Positions 52,553 through 61,305 are shown, counted from the first letter of the stretch. The stretch: 64,000 nucleotides of DNA from Promethearchaeota archaeon (GCA_016839765.1 JAEOTP010000007.1:96151-160150), one strand, 5' to 3'. Notes: generated by a model not told the origin, from the letters alone. Numbers and translations: made by a program.

Positions 52553-53356
52553 GTGCCTTCATTGGTAAAAAAAGAATATATATGTGAAAAAGGGAAAAAA
52601 AGTTCAATAGTGATTTATGATTTTTCTACTGAGATTAAACCTGGTTCAACGATGATTTTAGGTTTTGCAGGAATTGGATTGATAGGGCCGATAGTTGCTA
52701 ACGCTTTAATAGAACAGTTACCTGATATAAAGGAAATCGGTTTTGTTACAAGCGATTATCTTCCCCCCATCAGTGTCTTTTATGATGGTGTATTGAAACA
52801 CCCTTTTCGGCTTTACTATTCTCCACAGAAAAATTTAATCATAGGAATTTCAGAAGTACCATTTCAAGTGAGTGCAGCTTATAATGATCTCTCAAAGACC
52901 ATTAATAATTGGGCTTTATCTGAAGATGTAAGAGCTAAAGAAATTGTAATTTTCCAAGGAATTCCCCAACGTGGAATAATAGACGATTATCCAGTGTATT
53001 ATGCTGCCGAATCACACATGATAGAGCAATTAGAGAAATACGGTTTGAAAAAAGTTGAGAAAGGAATAATCGTAGGACCAGAGGCAACAGTACTTAATGA
53101 AGCTTTAGCAAACAAATTACAAGCTTTTGCGCTTTTTACTCCTGTCCTTGAAATACCTACACCAGAAGGAGCGGCTTCTATATTAGAGGTTCTAAACCAA
53201 ATGTACAATTTAAATATCGATACATCCAAATTAATTGAAGAAGGAAAAGAAATGAAAGCTAAAATGTTAGAATTGGCTGAAAAAGCGCAACAATTTCAAA
53301 GACAACAGCAATTACCAGAGGAACCAAAAGAGAGATATACTCAATATTTTCAATAA
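52553..53356 (+). CDS. PAC2-family proteasome assembly chaperone-like protein (paralogue 2)
   Basis: The 267-residue protein is related to the 20210 gene: GSTMILGFAGIGLIGPIVAN (about residues 32-51), GISEVPFQVSAAYNDLSKTI, EIVIFQGIPQRG, ATVLNEALANKLQAFALFTP and VLEIPTPEGAASILEVLNQM. It has a C-terminal coiled coil (KLIEEGKEMKAKMLELAEKA). The last residues QYFQ end in an aromatic pair before the terminal residue, comparable to docking tails. The start is GTG (52553). It is divergent from sufC. Confidence 0.88.
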   Translation: MPSLVKKEYICEKGKKSSIVIYDFSTEIKPGSTMILGFAGIGLIGPIVANALIEQLPDIKEIGFVTSDYLPPISVFYDGVLKHPFRLYYSPQKNLIIGISEVPFQVSAAYNDLSKTINNWALSEDVRAKEIVIFQGIPQRGIIDDYPVYYAAESHMIEQLEKYGLKKVEKGIIVGPEATVLNEALANKLQAFALFTPVLEIPTPEGAASILEVLNQMYNLNIDTSKLIEEGKEMKAKMLELAEKAQQFQRQQQLPEEPKERYTQYFQ

Positions 53357-53374
53357 AAATAACTTTCTTTTTAA

Positions 53375-53383
53375 TTTTTTTTT
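53375..53383 (+). terminator. T-tract terminator
   Basis: Nine consecutive T, 18 bases after the PAC2 stop codon. Confidence 0.45.
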
Positions 53384-53505
53384 CTATGGCTTAAATTATA
53401 ATAATTTAATAATTCATAAAGGCGAATTTTAAAATTTTTTAATAATTGTCTAATTTAAACTTACTTTGATTTTATCTAGAGAGTATTTTTTTGAGGTAAT
53501 AAGTT

Positions 53506-53946
53506 ATTAAAGAGAAATTTATTCCAGTTCAAATAGACCAAGAACTTTGTTTAAGATGCGAAAGATGTTTACGGGCATGTAAAGCTAAAGCGATATATTT
53601 TGAGCATAGTATTAGAAGAGTTGATTATGAAATGTGTAAAGCATGCCTAAATTGTGTCCAGGTGTGTCCTAGGAATGCAATTGAAGTAACTTCGATACTT
53701 CATCCAGATCAAATAGTAAGTATTAAAATAGACCATGAAAAATGCAGTATGTGTGAAAAGTGCCTCGATAAAAATGGAATATTTTGCCCCAAAAATCTCT
53801 TCTATAAAGCAATTGTGAAGAAAGTGGGAAGGGAAGAAGAAGGAATTAGATATAAGTTTAGGGAAATCATAAAATGTCGAGGTTGTTTGAAGTGTGAATT
53901 ATCATGCCCAGAAAGGGCAATACAACCCGTAAAATATGAAGTTTAA
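53506..53946 (+). CDS. Polyferredoxin with four Fe-S motifs; probable ATT start
   Basis: Residues 1-146 carry four cysteine motifs of two double [4Fe-4S] ferredoxin units: CLRCERCLRAC, CKACLNCVQVCP, CSMCEKCLDKNGIFCP and CRGCLKCELSCP. The first ATG (53632) would delete the first motif. The frame is open upstream only to a TAA at 53500, and no ATG, GTG or TTG lies between. GAGGT (53493-53497) stands 8 bases before an ATT at 53506, so translation probably starts there (I-K-E-K-F-I-P-V). It is an electron carrier, convergent with the AfpA-like gene that could be its partner (inference). Confidence 0.85.
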   Translation: MKEKFIPVQIDQELCLRCERCLRACKAKAIYFEHSIRRVDYEMCKACLNCVQVCPRNAIEVTSILHPDQIVSIKIDHEKCSMCEKCLDKNGIFCPKNLFYKAIVKKVGREEEGIRYKFREIIKCRGCLKCELSCPERAIQPVKYEV

Positions 53947-53955
53947 GGTTTATTT

Positions 53956-54513
53956 TTAACTTTTCTCATTAATCTTTTTCAAAATAAGGGGTTTAATTTC
54001 TGAGAAGTCAGAAATTATGTGGATTCCTTCCATTTTTTTTAATCTTTTGATATTTTCGATTTCAATATCTCTAATTTTCAACGTTAAAGGACTGCCATCA
54101 GGTCTAGTAGTTGATATTGGTTCTAAATCTTGATCTGAAGGAAAAACATATACAATTACACCCCCTTTAATAGCTTGGGCAACACAATTAGTAATTAATG
54201 TATCAGCTATCCCATATGCGATTTTTGCTACGCTATTTGCTGATACGGGACAAACCAAAAACATATCATAATTTCCGAGTTGTAAAGGTCCAGCATAGAA
54301 AGGAACATTAGGAGTTTTTTCAGTTTTTACCTTTTTAACGGCCTCAGTTAACTCAATCCATAATTTATACCATTTTACAACTGCTGCTCCTTCTTTAGAA
54401 AGAATAACAGTTAAATCAACATCGTAATTATTTTGTAATTCTCTCATTAGATTAATTGACTCTTTTAAAATATATCCTGTCCCAGTTATCCCCCACATAA
54501 GAGAGAAGACCAT
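53956..54513 (-). CDS. Archaeoflavoprotein AfpA-like flavoprotein
   Basis: The 185-residue flavoprotein family member starts with MWGITGTGYILKESINLM, has VILSKEGAAVVKWYKLW, a FMN-cradle segment YDMFLVCPVSANSVAKIAYG (about residues 83-102) and ADTLITNCVAQAIKGGVIVY. This arrangement matches the AfpA/DmrX-type archaeal flavoproteins, which take electrons from ferredoxin, and the adjacent convergent ferredoxin gene is consistent. FMN binding is expected. Functions in the family include dihydromethanopterin reduction, which cannot be confirmed here. Confidence 0.85.
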   Translation of the reverse strand: MVFSLMWGITGTGYILKESINLMRELQNNYDVDLTVILSKEGAAVVKWYKLWIELTEAVKKVKTEKTPNVPFYAGPLQLGNYDMFLVCPVSANSVAKIAYGIADTLITNCVAQAIKGGVIVYVFPSDQDLEPISTTRPDGSPLTLKIRDIEIENIKRLKKMEGIHIISDFSEIKPLILKKINEKS

Positions 54514-54663
54514 TTATTAATCAGCTCGTTCTATTTAAAATTATTAAAATTTTATTTTTACAAGAATTAATATTAATATAAAAACTCTCATTAAACGAAT
54601 TATTAATTTAAGCTTAATTCTTATTTAAATATGAGATTAATAAGTATACGAACATGATTTATC

Positions 54664-55851
54664 ATGACTCGTTCAAGATACGTTTATTTGGATAATGCGG
54701 CGACAACACCAATGGATCCAAAAGTTATTGATGAAATAAATATGCATTTCAAAGAAACTTATGGAAATTCATCAAGTTTACATTCTATGGGTCAAAAAGC
54801 CGGACAAATATTAGAAAAATCACGAGAAATTATAGCATCATTAATTAATGCAAAACCTGAAGAAATATTTTTTACATCTTCAGGAACGGAGGCAGATAAT
54901 CTGGCAATTATTGGAGTTGCAAGAAAAAATCGAGAAAAAGGAAATCATATCATCACAAGTTCTATTGAACACCATGCTGTGGAAAATCCATGTAAGGAAT
55001 TAGAAAAAGAAGGATTTAAGGTAACTTTTTTATCTGTAGATAAAGATGGTTTAATTAATCTTAATGAATTGGAGCAAAAAGTTACTGATAAAACAATTTT
55101 AATTACTATTATGTTTGCTAATAACGAAATTGGCTCAATCCAACTGATAAAAGAAATAGGAGCGATTGCCAGAAAACATGACGTCATTTTTCATACAGAC
55201 GCAGTTCAGGCTTTTGGGAAGGTTCCTATTGATGTTAATGACATGAATATAGATTTATTATCTGCTAGTGCTCATAAACTATATGGACCAAAAGGAATAG
55301 GATTATTATATATAAGAGAAAAAGGTATAAGGAAAGGTTGGGGTAAGTTTATTAAACCTCTTTTATTCGGAGGCGGGCATGAAAGAGAAATGAGACCAAG
55401 TACAGTAGCAGTACCATTAATAGCGGGATTTGCTAAGGCTGTGGAGATAGCAAAACAAGAAATGTCTCAAGAAGCAGAGAGACAGACAAAATTAAGAGAC
55501 AAAATCATTAATTGGGTTCTTGAGAATATTAAAGATTCATATCTTAATGGACATCCGAAACAAAGACTCCCCAATAATGTAAATTTAGGATTTAGATATA
55601 TCGAAGGAGAATCTATTGTTTTAGATTTAGATATGGAAGGTATTGCTACCTCAACAGGTTCCGCATGTTCATCAAAATCATTAGACCCCTCTCATGTATT
55701 ATTGGCAATTGGCTTAAAACCAGAAGAAGCTCATGGTTCTTTAAGAATAAGCTTAAGTAAATTTATTAAGGAAGAGGACGTAAATTATTTATTAGAAACA
55801 CTTCCTCACGTTATTGAAAGACTTCGAAAAATCTCACCATTAAGAAAATAG
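54664..55851 (+). CDS. iscS: Cysteine desulfurase (IscS/NifS)
   Basis: The 395-residue PLP enzyme has YLDNAATTPMD at the start, SGTEADNLAI, the PLP lysine Lys205 in SASAHKLYGPKGIGLLYI and the sulfur-accepting Cys335 in STGSACSSKSLDPSHVLLA. It removes sulfur from cysteine for Fe-S assembly and tRNA thiolation. The Cys-containing loop form (ACSS) is that of group I (NifS/IscS) enzymes. It starts at an ATG. The U-type scaffold gene starts at the right edge of the window, about 8 kb away. Confidence 0.95.
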   Translation: MTRSRYVYLDNAATTPMDPKVIDEINMHFKETYGNSSSLHSMGQKAGQILEKSREIIASLINAKPEEIFFTSSGTEADNLAIIGVARKNREKGNHIITSSIEHHAVENPCKELEKEGFKVTFLSVDKDGLINLNELEQKVTDKTILITIMFANNEIGSIQLIKEIGAIARKHDVIFHTDAVQAFGKVPIDVNDMNIDLLSASAHKLYGPKGIGLLYIREKGIRKGWGKFIKPLLFGGGHEREMRPSTVAVPLIAGFAKAVEIAKQEMSQEAERQTKLRDKIINWVLENIKDSYLNGHPKQRLPNNVNLGFRYIEGESIVLDLDMEGIATSTGSACSSKSLDPSHVLLAIGLKPEEAHGSLRISLSKFIKEEDVNYLLETLPHVIERLRKISPLRK

Positions 55852-55881
55852 GAAGTCGAAGGTAAAACAATAATTCAAGAT

Positions 55882-57174
55882 TTAACCAAAAAATAAACTT
55901 AATAGAAATAAATATCCAATCGATAATATTATATGAATTATTGCAAAAGTTGCTCCTACTTTTAATAAACGTTTAAAGTTCATATTCTCAACATCATATT
56001 TCTGAGCAATTTTTAACGTCATCATATCACATGCTGCTCCTTGAGGAATAAGATTTCCACCAAGATTTATTCCAATTATAAATGAGTATAATAAAGGAAT
56101 TGAAGGGAAACTTCCTTGTAAAAATTCTATTATGGGTATAAAGATTAAGGCAGTAGGTGTATTTGCTACAAAACCGGATATTAAGCTTACTATAATTAAA
56201 ATTACAAGACTTAGCATAAAGGGATTTAATACATCGAAGGGAATTCCTGTAAATAATTCTTCAAAACCTGCTGCTGTCAAGCAACCGATTACAACATATA
56301 AAGAAATAAAAAAGAAAATAATTTCCCACTCTACGTCTTTAAGAAGATCACTCGTGTTTTTCTTAGTATACTTTTTATTAATCAGAATTAAGATAAATGC
56401 GGATATTGCTGCCGTCAAATAAAGTAACGGCAAAATTGCAAATAATATTATTGTAATGATTATTCCAATGCTATTAATATAAAATAATTTTTTATTTGAA
56501 ATCATTACATCTGAATCTACTAACTCTAATACAAATCGTTTTTGGTCTTGTTCAATTTCAGGTTCTTTTTTAAGAAAGAATTTATCTATTAAATAGACAG
56601 TTATAAATAAAAGTAAAAAAGAGAATCCCCAATAGTACACTATAAAATATAAAGTATCCAATCCAAAAGCAACAGAAATTATAATATTCTCTCCACTTGA
56701 AAAAGGCGTAATGATAGAACCTATATTTATACAAATTGTCATCCCCAATAAATATGTTCCAGCTCTTATTCTCAAGAATCGACATAATCGAATAACAACT
56801 GGAGCTAAAATTAGCACAACGACAACATCACTAATGATCGCCGCAAGTAATGTAGTTATTAAACAAATAAGATAGAAAAAAATTCTTCTGTTCCCTTTTG
56901 AAAATTTAAAGAGTTTTACCGCCAAAAATTCTAAAATATTAGAATTCTGAGCGAGTTTTGTGATAATACTCATACATAAAATAACAATGATGGCTTCAAA
57001 CTCAATATATTCAATAAAAATTTTAAAATCTATATCTTCTGTTAGGCCTGTTATAGTAGCTGCCATAAAGCAGCCTAATAATGAAATTGCTACAAAATCT
57101 AAATTCTTAGATGCATAACTAATTAATATGATTGCAAATATGCAAAAAATTATAATTAAAAGGATTAAATTCAT
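55882..57174 (-). CDS. ArsB/NhaD ion-transporter superfamily permease
   Basis: The 430-residue protein has about eleven to twelve membrane helices and IT-superfamily hallmarks: TLLAAIISDVVVVLILAPVV (about residues 110-130), MTICINIGSIITPFSSGENI (about 146-165) and the second half's GFVANTPTALIFIPIIEF with GINLGGNLIPQGAACDMMTL. The two repeated half-sites resemble ArsB, NhaD and anion permeases. Arsenite, sodium/proton or dicarboxylate could be the substrate. No ArsA or ArsR partner is adjacent. Confidence 0.88.
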   Translation of the reverse strand: MNLILLIIIFCIFAIILISYASKNLDFVAISLLGCFMAATITGLTEDIDFKIFIEYIEFEAIIVILCMSIITKLAQNSNILEFLAVKLFKFSKGNRRIFFYLICLITTLLAAIISDVVVVLILAPVVIRLCRFLRIRAGTYLLGMTICINIGSIITPFSSGENIIISVAFGLDTLYFIVYYWGFSFLLLFITVYLIDKFFLKKEPEIEQDQKRFVLELVDSDVMISNKKLFYINSIGIIITIILFAILPLLYLTAAISAFILILINKKYTKKNTSDLLKDVEWEIIFFFISLYVVIGCLTAAGFEELFTGIPFDVLNPFMLSLVILIIVSLISGFVANTPTALIFIPIIEFLQGSFPSIPLLYSFIIGINLGGNLIPQGAACDMMTLKIAQKYDVENMNFKRLLKVGATFAIIHIILSIGYLFLLSLFFG

Positions 57175-57362
57175 ACGATTATATTGAAAAACTGATTATA
57201 AAAATAATTAGTATAGAAGTCAAGCAGCAATTTAAAATTATTTAATTTTAATAAATTCAAATAGAATTTCTAATTCTTGATTTCTTTAGATAGAATTCAG
57301 AAATCTAAGTGCAAAAAGACATTAATAAATAGTATTAGCATAAAAAAAGATATATTAATACA

Positions 57363-59309
57363 TTAATCGGAATTTTTATGTATACCTAATCTTCGTTCAG
57401 AAGTATTTAAAATTTTAATTAGCATATCTTTATAAGACAAACCATCAAATTTCGCCATTTTTGCGAGATGTCCATCCCAGCACCATCCTGGGTTAGGATT
57501 AACTTCTAAAAGCTTTGGATTTCCTTCGCCATCTAGTCTCCAATCAAAACGAGCGTAATCTCTACATTCTAACCTTTCGAATAGTTTTAAAGAGCAACTT
57601 TCAATAATTTGAATAGTATCTTCTGGAAGTTCTGCTGGAATCGATTTAAGATTCCAATAAGGAGAATCTGGTAACCATTTAGCCTCATACCCACAAATGT
57701 TTGGTAAGTCAGGTGGCAAACTTGAGTAATCCTCTTCAATTATTGGAAGTACTAAATAGTCATCTGGGGGATTTCCAATAATACCTAAAGTTAAATCCTT
57801 GCCAGGAAGAAATTGTTCAATCAATATTGGTTTGTCATATCCAAATCTTTCTCTAATATCTGTAATCGCGTTTAAAAGTTGTTCTCCATTATTAACTACA
57901 CTTTTTTGCGTAATACCAAAGCTAGAATCTCCAAAATTTGGTTTTACAATTGCTGGGAAATATAAAGGTAAATCTATAATTTTATCTTCGGGTTTTATGT
58001 AAATCGCTTCTGGTACAGGAATTTCTAATTCCTTAGCAATCCCTCGAATTAATGATTTATCATAACAAAATGCTAGGCACTGAGGCCCAGAACCTGTGTA
58101 AGGAATATTTAAAATTTCTAATAGAGCTGGCACATGTAATTCCTTTCTAGCCTCGTTTAAATAGCCCTCATCACATAAATTAAAAGCATAATCGACTTTT
58201 CCTTTCATTTTTTCTATATCATTAATTAGAGTATCATGATTGCTTAAATAAGAGAAATAATATCCTTTTAATTCTTTTAAAGCTGCTTTTAATTGGTCTA
58301 TTGTGTAAAAATCATCATCATCAAAAAGGGTAGATGGTTTAAGTGTATCCGGCTTACTGGGATCACCAAAAATCACGACAACTTTCTTTTCGATTGGCGA
58401 TACTTTTCTTTTAATTTCAGTCCATTCTTTTTTAACTATAGCACTAACTATTATCCTCCTTTCCATCATACCTAAATCTTGTTGTCTTTGTGAATCAGGT
58501 GTGATTGTCCCATGAAATTTAATATCACTAAAACCTAATTTTTCTAAGATTTCAGAAATACTTTTTCTAGAATATAGCCTTTCAGCATAAAATTGATCTA
58601 CTAATACTCCTTTATTTACATGATTTATAACTTCTCGAGAAATAAGTCTTTGCTTATCTAGAGATAATGAGCGTTCTCGGCAGACAAAATAATTTTTATC
58701 AATCCATTCCCAAGAGCGAGATTGAAAATTATCTTTTAAATATTCTCCATCGGTTAGATCAATTAGAATTTTTCCCCATGGTTTTAAAATACGAAATACT
58801 TCCTTTAAAACTTGATAATCATCTTTTATAGATTCAAAATAACCAAAACTATTTCCCAATATCATAAGAATATCAAAAGAATCAGGAGGATAAGGTAATT
58901 TGCGTGCATCGCCCTCACGAAATTTACAAATTAATCCTAATTTTTTAACATTTGATTTAGCTTTTTGTATTAAGTATCTTGATCGATCTAATCCCTCAAC
59001 ATTTTCAAAACCTCGTTTAGCTAATTCAATTGAATGTCTACCTTGACCACAACAAAGATCTAAAATATAATGATCTGGGCGAATTCCTAACACTTTGGAA
59101 AAAAAGCTAACTTCAAATGAGGTGATATTTTGATCTTCAACAACATCTCCGTCAGTTTTTAAATAATAAGCATTAAAGATATTTTTCCACCAATCTTTCT
59201 TTACAAATTCCTCCAAATTAGAGACAGGTCCAAGACAAATAGGTTTTGAAGCCTGATTTCCATTTATTACCGATTTTTTCTTACTTATATTATTTTCTCT
59301 TAATATCAT
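57363..59309 (-). CDS. Fusion of SAM methyltransferase and D-Ala-D-Ala ligase-like ATP-grasp enzyme
   Basis: The 648-residue protein joins two enzymes. Residues about 40-300 are a class I methyltransferase: ILDLCCGQGRHSIELAKRGF (motif I), ENVEGLDRSRYLIQKAKSN, CKFREGDARKLPYPPDSFDI and LMILGNSFGYF. Residues about 308-635 are a D-Ala-D-Ala-ligase-type ATP-grasp: KVVVIFGDPSKP, DYAFNLCDEGYLNEARKE, IPYTGSGPQCLAFCYDKSLI, LYFPAIVKPNFGDSSFGITQ, LIEQFLPGKDLTLGI, RFDWRLDGEGNPKLLEVNPN. The two would methylate and ligate, perhaps on one peptide-like product. Archaea lack peptidoglycan, so the substrate is unusual. A 48-residue gene lies 9 bases upstream on the same strand. Confidence 0.9.
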   Translation of the reverse strand: MILRENNISKKKSVINGNQASKPICLGPVSNLEEFVKKDWWKNIFNAYYLKTDGDVVEDQNITSFEVSFFSKVLGIRPDHYILDLCCGQGRHSIELAKRGFENVEGLDRSRYLIQKAKSNVKKLGLICKFREGDARKLPYPPDSFDILMILGNSFGYFESIKDDYQVLKEVFRILKPWGKILIDLTDGEYLKDNFQSRSWEWIDKNYFVCRERSLSLDKQRLISREVINHVNKGVLVDQFYAERLYSRKSISEILEKLGFSDIKFHGTITPDSQRQQDLGMMERRIIVSAIVKKEWTEIKRKVSPIEKKVVVIFGDPSKPDTLKPSTLFDDDDFYTIDQLKAALKELKGYYFSYLSNHDTLINDIEKMKGKVDYAFNLCDEGYLNEARKELHVPALLEILNIPYTGSGPQCLAFCYDKSLIRGIAKELEIPVPEAIYIKPEDKIIDLPLYFPAIVKPNFGDSSFGITQKSVVNNGEQLLNAITDIRERFGYDKPILIEQFLPGKDLTLGIIGNPPDDYLVLPIIEEDYSSLPPDLPNICGYEAKWLPDSPYWNLKSIPAELPEDTIQIIESCSLKLFERLECRDYARFDWRLDGEGNPKLLEVNPNPGWCWDGHLAKMAKFDGLSYKDMLIKILNTSERRLGIHKNSD

Positions 59310-59318
59310 TTTAAATTT

Positions 59319-59465
59319 TTATTTTTTAGTAAGTAATTTATATAAAAATCTATGTCCCATAATTAAACCAAAAATGACCTTTTTCATTTTATAAAGAAAA
59401 TCTCGAATATCTTTAATGCTCAAAACATTTAATTTCAAATAACCAATCTTTAATCTGTTTCGCAT
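59319..59465 (-). CDS. Small basic protein (48 aa)
   Basis: A complete frame encodes 48 residues beginning MRNRLKIGYLKLNVLSIKDI and ending GLIMGHRFLYKLLTKK. It is strongly basic with one amphipathic or semi-hydrophobic stretch. The stop lies 9 bases upstream of the methyltransferase/ATP-grasp start, as in an operon, which makes it a possible peptide substrate or partner (inference only). No ribosome-binding site is evident. Confidence 0.4.
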   Translation of the reverse strand: MRNRLKIGYLKLNVLSIKDIRDFLYKMKKVIFGLIMGHRFLYKLLTKK

Positions 59466-60142
59466 TTATACTTTTTTCTTAATTTGTATTTTGGTTTAAT
59501 TTTTAATAATAAACTTTATTAATTTTTTAAAGATTGCTTGAAGGTAGAAATAGCAAATAATCTATTTAAATTTTTTCATTTCTACTTTAATTAGAAAATA
59601 ATATTATTAAAATTATATTTTTTCTTAAGCTTAACTTTAAGTATCCTATAAAGCCAATATAAAACAATTAATTATAATAACTTCCTTCTCATAACTTAAT
59701 TTAATATTTAGGAAAAACATTCGTCAAAAAAAGCAGATTTACATTTCTAATATTTCATAGTCAAGCATTTTTTTCCTAAAATCTAAACATTGGAGTAAAA
59801 AGTAGATAGTTATAATTTGAAATATTAAAAAGTAATAATTTTATTAATTGTATTCCACTTTTTAGGAGCTAAATGGAATACTTAGTATATCTTAAGAAAT
59901 CAACTACAATATTATCTTAAATAAAGAATAAATTCTTTCAATTAGTAAAATTTATATCATAAATGTATTTTGCCACAAATATTTGCTTAAGAATGTATTC
60001 ATTTTTTAGATAGAAGAAGTAATTTTTCTGAATTATTTTATAAATTAAAAACATTTATATATTATTTTTATTTCTAATGGTACTTGAATGTATATATTAT
60101 TTATAATAATATTAAAAATAATCTAAAAAGGAGCTGAGAAAA
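59466..60142. other. Long intergenic region
   Basis: About 680 bases, AT-rich, no frame longer than some 20 codons that I would defend. It contains a hairpin-capable repeat (59850-59881) just ahead of a 15-codon frame (59874-59921, MEYLVYLKKSTTILS), with AGGAG inside the loop. The region probably carries divergent promoters for the 48-residue gene and the acidic microprotein. Confidence 0.45.
59850..59881. repeat. 8-bp inverted repeat GTATTCCA / TGGAATAC around an AGGAG
   Basis: Perfect arms 59850-59857 and 59874-59881 enclose 16 bases with AGGAG. Folding would hide the Shine-Dalgarno sequence of the following 15-codon frame, a leader-peptide-like layout. Suggestive only. Confidence 0.3.
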
Positions 60143-60283
60143 GTGAATAATGCATATGGAATAGGATTAAAAAAAGATGAAGAGGATGAAGACTGGGATG
60201 ATGAGGATATTGATGAAGACGATGATATGGATGAAGATGAGGATATTGATGAAGACGAAGATTGGGATGAAGACGATTATTAA
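60143..60283 (+). CDS. Extremely acidic microprotein (46 aa)
   Basis: GTG (60143) follows a GGAG-containing stretch (60130-60133) at a workable distance. The product is MNNAYGIGLKKDEEDEDWDD and then a tail made almost wholly of Asp and Glu with a few Ile, Met and Trp, ending WDEDDY. The acidic part contains a 12-residue repeat (DEDIDEDDDMDE, DEDIDEDEDWDE), mirrored by a 23-base direct DNA repeat (60200-60222, 60236-60258). Highly acidic tails bind basic proteins, RNA-processing factors or divalent metals. It is the first gene before a MobA-like gene. Function unknown. Confidence 0.6.
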   Translation: MNNAYGIGLKKDEEDEDWDDEDIDEDDDMDEDEDIDEDEDWDEDDY

Positions 60284-60393
60284 TTAATTTAAAAAGAATT
60301 CGTTGATAATTAAACTCTAATCAAATTAAAATTTTATTTAAAGATACTTGTTTTAGAAAAAAAATTTAATGGTAAGGAATATTTTGATAATAC

Positions 60394-61062
60394 ATGTCGA
60401 AATTAGATAATCCAAAATATTTAGCAATTCTAATATTAATTGGAGGAAAAAGTACACGTTTTGGTACTGAAAGAGCAGTAGTAGAATTATTTGGAAAGCC
60501 CTTAATTTTACACCAAATAGAAACTTTATCTGAATTCGATCAGGATATTTTCGCAGTTGCTCACTCGGGCGAACAAATATTTAACTATAAGCAGCAAATT
60601 GAATTTCCAAGAGAAATTACATTTATTGTTGATGATCGCGAGATATTTAACCATACTAATATCTATAAGCCTATGTTAGGAATTTACTCGGGTTTTAAGG
60701 AATTGTTGGGACAAGGTTTCGAAAAGGCATTCGTTTTATCATGTGACATGCCTTTAATCAAGCCAGAAGTCATAGAATATATGATAAGGCAATCTGAAGG
60801 TTATGAATGTGCATTGCCAAGATGGGAAAATGGATTTTTAGAGCCCTATTTTGCTATATATCCTGTAGAGAAAGGTTTTCAAAAAGCAAAGGAAATTCTC
60901 ACGACTGAGAATTATGGATTACTTAACTTGATCGATAAGAACTGGAATATCAATTATATTTCTGTTGAAGAAAAAATCCAACCTTTAGATAAAAATTTAG
61001 TAAGTTTAATCAATATTAAAGGACCAATAGATTTAGTGAAATTAACGAAATTATATCAATAG
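60394..61062 (+). CDS. mobA: MobA-like molybdenum cofactor guanylyltransferase
   Basis: The 222-residue nucleotidyltransferase has ILIGGKSTRFGTERAVVELF (about residues 15-34; the usual Lys of the MobA GxDKA motif is Arg), a GDMP-type metal site as VLSCDMPLIKPEV (about 125-137) and ALPRWENGFLEPYFAIYP. MobA attaches GMP to molybdopterin to make the bis-MGD cofactor. CofC-like or other NTP transferases are alternatives, and the missing Lys reduces certainty. A small membrane protein gene follows. Confidence 0.8.
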   Translation: MSKLDNPKYLAILILIGGKSTRFGTERAVVELFGKPLILHQIETLSEFDQDIFAVAHSGEQIFNYKQQIEFPREITFIVDDREIFNHTNIYKPMLGIYSGFKELLGQGFEKAFVLSCDMPLIKPEVIEYMIRQSEGYECALPRWENGFLEPYFAIYPVEKGFQKAKEILTTENYGLLNLIDKNWNINYISVEEKIQPLDKNLVSLINIKGPIDLVKLTKLYQ

Positions 61063-61092
61063 ATAACTCAACTATCATTGTTAAGAAGAAAT

Positions 61093-61305
61093 ATGCTTTT
61101 ATTGATACAACAAATTTCCTCCTCAGACGCTTTATTAATTTTAATATTAATAATATTATCTCTAATTAGCTTAGTAATTTTAATAAAAACAATAATCGCA
61201 GAATTAAAACAGCCTTCAACTGAACAAGAAATATTAATTTTTATAATGGGTTTTATTTTGATTCTAATGTTATCGCTAATTATAGCTCTGCTTAAAAGTT
61301 TTTAA
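61093..61305 (+). CDS. Small two-helix membrane protein (70 aa)
   Basis: Of TTG 61078 and ATG 61093, the ATG is preferred. The 70-residue product is MLLLIQQISSSDALLILILI followed by two hydrophobic helices (about residues 13-33 and 47-66) joined by a short polar loop KTIIAELKQPSTEQE, ending ALLKSF. It is a two-pass membrane protein of unknown family. It lies 31 bases after mobA and may be cotranscribed with it. Confidence 0.6.
   Translation: MLLLIQQISSSDALLILILIILSLISLVILIKTIIAELKQPSTEQEILIFIMGFILILMLSLIIALLKSF

Noticed and set aside
53632..53946. Ferredoxin starting at the first ATG (104 residues)
   Set aside because: This start would cut off the first CxxCxxCxxxC motif. An upstream AUU-type start preceded by GAGGT restores the full polyferredoxin.
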